A stretch of 34,829 nucleotides of DNA. Origin: Gemmatimonadota bacterium (lineage in GTDB: Bacteria > Gemmatimonadota > Gemmatimonadetes > Gemmatimonadales > Gemmatimonadaceae). Positions within the stretch are counted from its first letter, which is position 1, and each line of letters starts with the position of its first letter. The DNA lies in contig PMAE01000020.1 of NCBI GenBank assembly GCA_003152485.1, positions 69,282-104,110 of the forward strand, read 5' to 3'. The translations under genes and the position numbers were made by a program. Below, piece by piece: positions 32,475 through 34,829 of the stretch. The notes beneath the pieces are model-generated. The model had not been told where the DNA came from and made no database searches. It worked only from the letters and a program-made list of their open reading frames with translations.

Positions 32475-32975
32475 CGGCTCACTGTGGTCTATACCATAAT
32501 GATGGGGGCGGGGGAGTTGGGGTTGGCGGATGACGGGTGTATGGGTCTCAACGGAGACCGGAATGTGGGACGCCGAGTGCTCGGAGCCCACGGCCAGTTA
32601 CGTCAAGACGACCACCTGATCGGCGGGTAGATGGCAGTTTTGTCCGAAAATGGCGTGCGATACCCTTGCGTTTTGTCACGGCCCCCCCAAATTAGGCCCC
32701 CGTCATCACCTCGTCCGCGATTCTGATCGGCGGGGGCTTCTCGCGCGCCGGTGTTACATCACGACACGGCTCGACTTCGAGCGGCACGATACCGATCAGC
32801 GCGAGTGGGGTGCGGCGTTGAGGGGCCCGATCGAGAGGAGGCCCTCTCAGAAGTCCGACGAGTAGCTACACAGGTCGGGCGCGACCTGGGCGAGTTGTAT
32901 GCGACGTGTCCACATGGAGCGTCGCGTGGTATGCGATTGACCGCCCACACCCCATGGTCCAACTCCGGAGGATAT
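32475..32975. other. Long leader/intergenic region before the PQQ dehydrogenase
   Basis: A 501-bp spacer with no convincing gene. It contains two adjacent potential hairpins: a GGTCTC/GAGACC stem with an AACG loop at 32544-32559, and a two-part stem at 32565-32591. A looser stem pairs GGGTA (32625-32629) with TACCC (32661-32665). An AT-rich TATACCATAAT near 32490-32500 might be a -10 region, without a good -35. Confidence 0.45.
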
Positions 32976-34742
32976 ATGCGTATCTCGCGGCTCGCCGTAG
33001 CGGGTACGATTTGCGTCTTACTGGCCGGCGCCAATAGCCCGAGCGCTCGGGCCCAGGAGCAGGTCGAGACGAACACGAAGGGAGCGGCCAGCGGGCCCTC
33101 GTTCACGGACGTCAGTGATCAGATGCTGATGAAGTCACGGACGGACGGCGGTAAGAACTGGCTCATGTACGGTCGTGACTACTCCAACCAGCGATGGTCG
33201 CCGTTGTCGCAGATCACCAGCGCCAACGTCCGCAGTCTTCGCGTGAGTTGGATCTATCAGACCGGCATCTCGCGCCTCGGATCGTTCGAGAACAGCCCGG
33301 TGGTCGTGGACGGCGTCATGTACGTCACCACGCCCTACGACGTCGCCATGGCCGTCGATGCGCGGACCGGGAAGGAGATCTGGCGGTACGAGCACAAACT
33401 TGGCACGAACATCTTCTGCTGTGGTCCGAACAACCGTGGCGTCGCGATCTCGGGCGGCACCGTGTACATGCTGACGCTCGACGCCCGGCTAGTGGCGCTC
33501 GATGCGCAGACTGGCAAGGTGAAATTCAACGTCCAGATCGCGGACCCGGAAGCCGGCTACAGCGAGACCGAAGCGCCGATCGTGTTCGACAACAAGGTGC
33601 TGGTCGGGATCTCGGGCGCCGAGTATGGGATTCGGGGATTCGTCCGCGCGTACAACAAAGAAACGGGCGAGCAGATGTGGAACACCTACACCATCCCCGA
33701 TCAGGGCTGGGAAGGGAAGTGGTCGGAGAAGACATGGGAAGGCGACTACTCGCTCAATCGTGACATCGCGAAAGAAAAAGCTGACCTCTCGAAATATTCC
33801 GATGCCTGGCAGCGTGGTGGCGGGTCGGTCTGGATGAACTCGGCCATCGACCAGGACACGAAAACGATGTATGTGGCGGTGGGGAACCCGTCGCCGGATC
33901 TGGACGGTGGTGTCCGCCCGGGCGACAACCTGTACACCGATTGTATCCTCGCGCTCGACATCAATACCGGTGCGCTCAAGTGGTACTACCAAGAAGTGCC
34001 GCATGACGTGTGGGATCTGGACGCCACCAGCCCGCCGGTCGTGGTGAAGCTCAAGGATGGGCGCAAGGCCGTGGCGGAGGCCGGCAAGTCTGCGTGGGTG
34101 TACATCCTCGACGCCGAGACCGGGAAGTTGATTCGCAAGTCGGCGCCGTTCGATCGCATCGAGAACATGTTTGGGCAGCCGACGGCCGAAGGGACGCGGA
34201 TGCTGCCAGGTGCCAACGGTGGCTCGGAGTGGTCACCAATGTCGGTGAACCCGACGCTCGGCTACTCGTATGTCTCCGGGCTCGAGCAGCCGATGCACTA
34301 CATCACGCACAGCGGGCCATTGGACAAGGGCAAGCTGTGGCTTGGCTCCGCCTTCAAGGCCGTGCCGGGCGAGGCGCAGTACGGGACATTCACCGCGATC
34401 GACCTCAACTCCGGGAAAATCGCGTGGCAGAACAAGATGGACCAGCCGATGATGGGTGGGTCCCTGGCCACGGCGGGCAATCTCGTGTTCACGGGCGAGG
34501 GCAACGGCCAGTTCGACGCCTTCGACGCGCGGACCGGCAAACTGCTGTGGAACTTCAAGGGCGGCGCGGGATGCAACTCGGCTCCGGTCTCGTATATGCT
34601 GGGTACGTCGCAGTACATCGCGGTGGCGTGCGGCGGAAATTTCCAGCTCGGCTATCCCTTGGGGGACGCCGTGCTCGTGTTCTCGGTGCCGCGGAATACC
34701 ATGGCCGTAGCCAAGCCGGCGGCCGGGGGTGCGGCGAAATAG
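32976..34742 (+). CDS. Secreted PQQ-dependent alcohol dehydrogenase, lanthanide-type signature
   Basis: A 588-residue quinoprotein with a Sec signal (cleavage near ARAQ, residue 27) and an eight-bladed propeller with repeated W-motif blades. It should oxidise an alcohol in the periplasm and pass electrons to a cytochrome. The vicinal disulfide typical of the family is Cys148-Cys149 in NIFCCGPNNRG. Metal ligands align as Glu216 (GAEYG), Asn304 (VGNPSPD) and catalytic Asp347 in HDVWDLD. Asp349, two residues on, is the extra ligand characteristic of lanthanide-dependent XoxF/PedH-type enzymes and absent from calcium MxaF. ATG 32976 has a strong GGAGG at 32967-32971. No cytochrome or pqq gene lies alongside. 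The substrate is unknown. Confidence 0.93.
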   Translation: MRISRLAVAGTICVLLAGANSPSARAQEQVETNTKGAASGPSFTDVSDQMLMKSRTDGGKNWLMYGRDYSNQRWSPLSQITSANVRSLRVSWIYQTGISRLGSFENSPVVVDGVMYVTTPYDVAMAVDARTGKEIWRYEHKLGTNIFCCGPNNRGVAISGGTVYMLTLDARLVALDAQTGKVKFNVQIADPEAGYSETEAPIVFDNKVLVGISGAEYGIRGFVRAYNKETGEQMWNTYTIPDQGWEGKWSEKTWEGDYSLNRDIAKEKADLSKYSDAWQRGGGSVWMNSAIDQDTKTMYVAVGNPSPDLDGGVRPGDNLYTDCILALDINTGALKWYYQEVPHDVWDLDATSPPVVVKLKDGRKAVAEAGKSAWVYILDAETGKLIRKSAPFDRIENMFGQPTAEGTRMLPGANGGSEWSPMSVNPTLGYSYVSGLEQPMHYITHSGPLDKGKLWLGSAFKAVPGEAQYGTFTAIDLNSGKIAWQNKMDQPMMGGSLATAGNLVFTGEGNGQFDAFDARTGKLLWNFKGGAGCNSAPVSYMLGTSQYIAVACGGNFQLGYPLGDAVLVFSVPRNTMAVAKPAAGGAAK

Positions 34743-34757
34743 CGACCGACATCGTGG

Positions 34758-34786
34758 GGGGGCCGGACCGTCATCGTCCGGCCCCC
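34758..34786 (+). terminator. Hairpin terminator after the PQQ dehydrogenase
   Basis: An 11-bp perfect stem (34758-34768 with 34776-34786) and a 7-nt loop sit 15 bp after the stop codon. It is GC-rich and lacks a T-tract. Confidence 0.7.
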
Positions 34787-34800
34787 GTCCTGTGAGCGCA

Positions 34801-34829
34801 GGACTCGCTGTGGACTCGCTGTGGACTCG
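34801..34829 (+). repeat. 11-bp tandem repeat running off the window
   Basis: GGACTCGCTGT is repeated twice and continues as a partial third copy to the last base, so the full length of the array is unknown. Confidence 0.7.

Noticed and set aside
32650-32865. ATG-started frame of 71 codons in the PQQ dehydrogenase leader
   Set aside because: Its composition resembles shadow frames, with no motif, no ribosome site and overlap with a potentially structured leader.
1-34829. CRISPR arrays, insertion sequences, prophage genes and tRNAs
   Set aside because: No repeat-spacer pattern, transposase or integrase motif, or cloverleaf was recognised; all tandem repeats have short periods without unique spacers.

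Overview
The window looks like a chromosomal replication-origin neighbourhood from a high-GC, Gram-negative, didermic bacterium. The combination of a SusC/SusD outer-membrane pair, abundant lipoproteins, a Hanks-type kinase, a type IV pilin, a PQQ dehydrogenase and a very GC-rich genome best fits Gemmatimonadota. That placement is an inference from gene content, since no rRNA is present. I see no CRISPR array, transposase, phage gene or tRNA.

Layout, left to right. (1) 1-11.3 kb, transport: the tail of an unknown gene, a Nif3-family protein, and the ATPase of a nucleoside-type (BMP/Yuf-like) ABC importer. A convergent SusD/SusC pair follows, then a SulP anion transporter whose end overlaps the first of the two permeases of the same importer type. 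The importer genes are therefore split by the SusCD pair. (2) 11.2-18.6 kb, all on the minus strand: a histidine kinase, a Ser/Thr kinase and polA form one tight run, followed by a type IV prepilin, a lipoprotein and a small membrane protein. (3) 18.6-21.7 kb: pyrE with a possible leaderless upstream ORF, a convergent AraC-type regulator, the RNase P RNA gene rnpB, and an unknown lipoprotein. (4) 21.7-31 kb, the origin core: dnaA and dnaN (minus strand, with a GT-C glycosyltransferase coupled behind dnaN), diverging from rpmH-rnpA-yidD-yidC-mnmE (plus strand). The AT-richer dnaA-dnaN spacer with DnaA-box-like sites is the likely oriC. (5) 31-34.8 kb: a putative zinc metallopeptidase, a small DUF4177-like protein, and a secreted PQQ-dependent alcohol dehydrogenase carrying the Asp-x-Asp signature of lanthanide-using enzymes.

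The most interesting signals are subtle. The core GCGATTGGCG recurs in several intergenic spacers, some copies forming heptamer arrays. Two genes beside the origin (rnpA and the GT-C gene) lack any ATG/GTG/TTG codon that would preserve their conserved N-termini. pyrE appears to be preceded by a leaderless, stop-start-overlapping ORF. PolA has lost a catalytic residue of its proofreading ExoI motif. I did not find a clear new multi-gene system.
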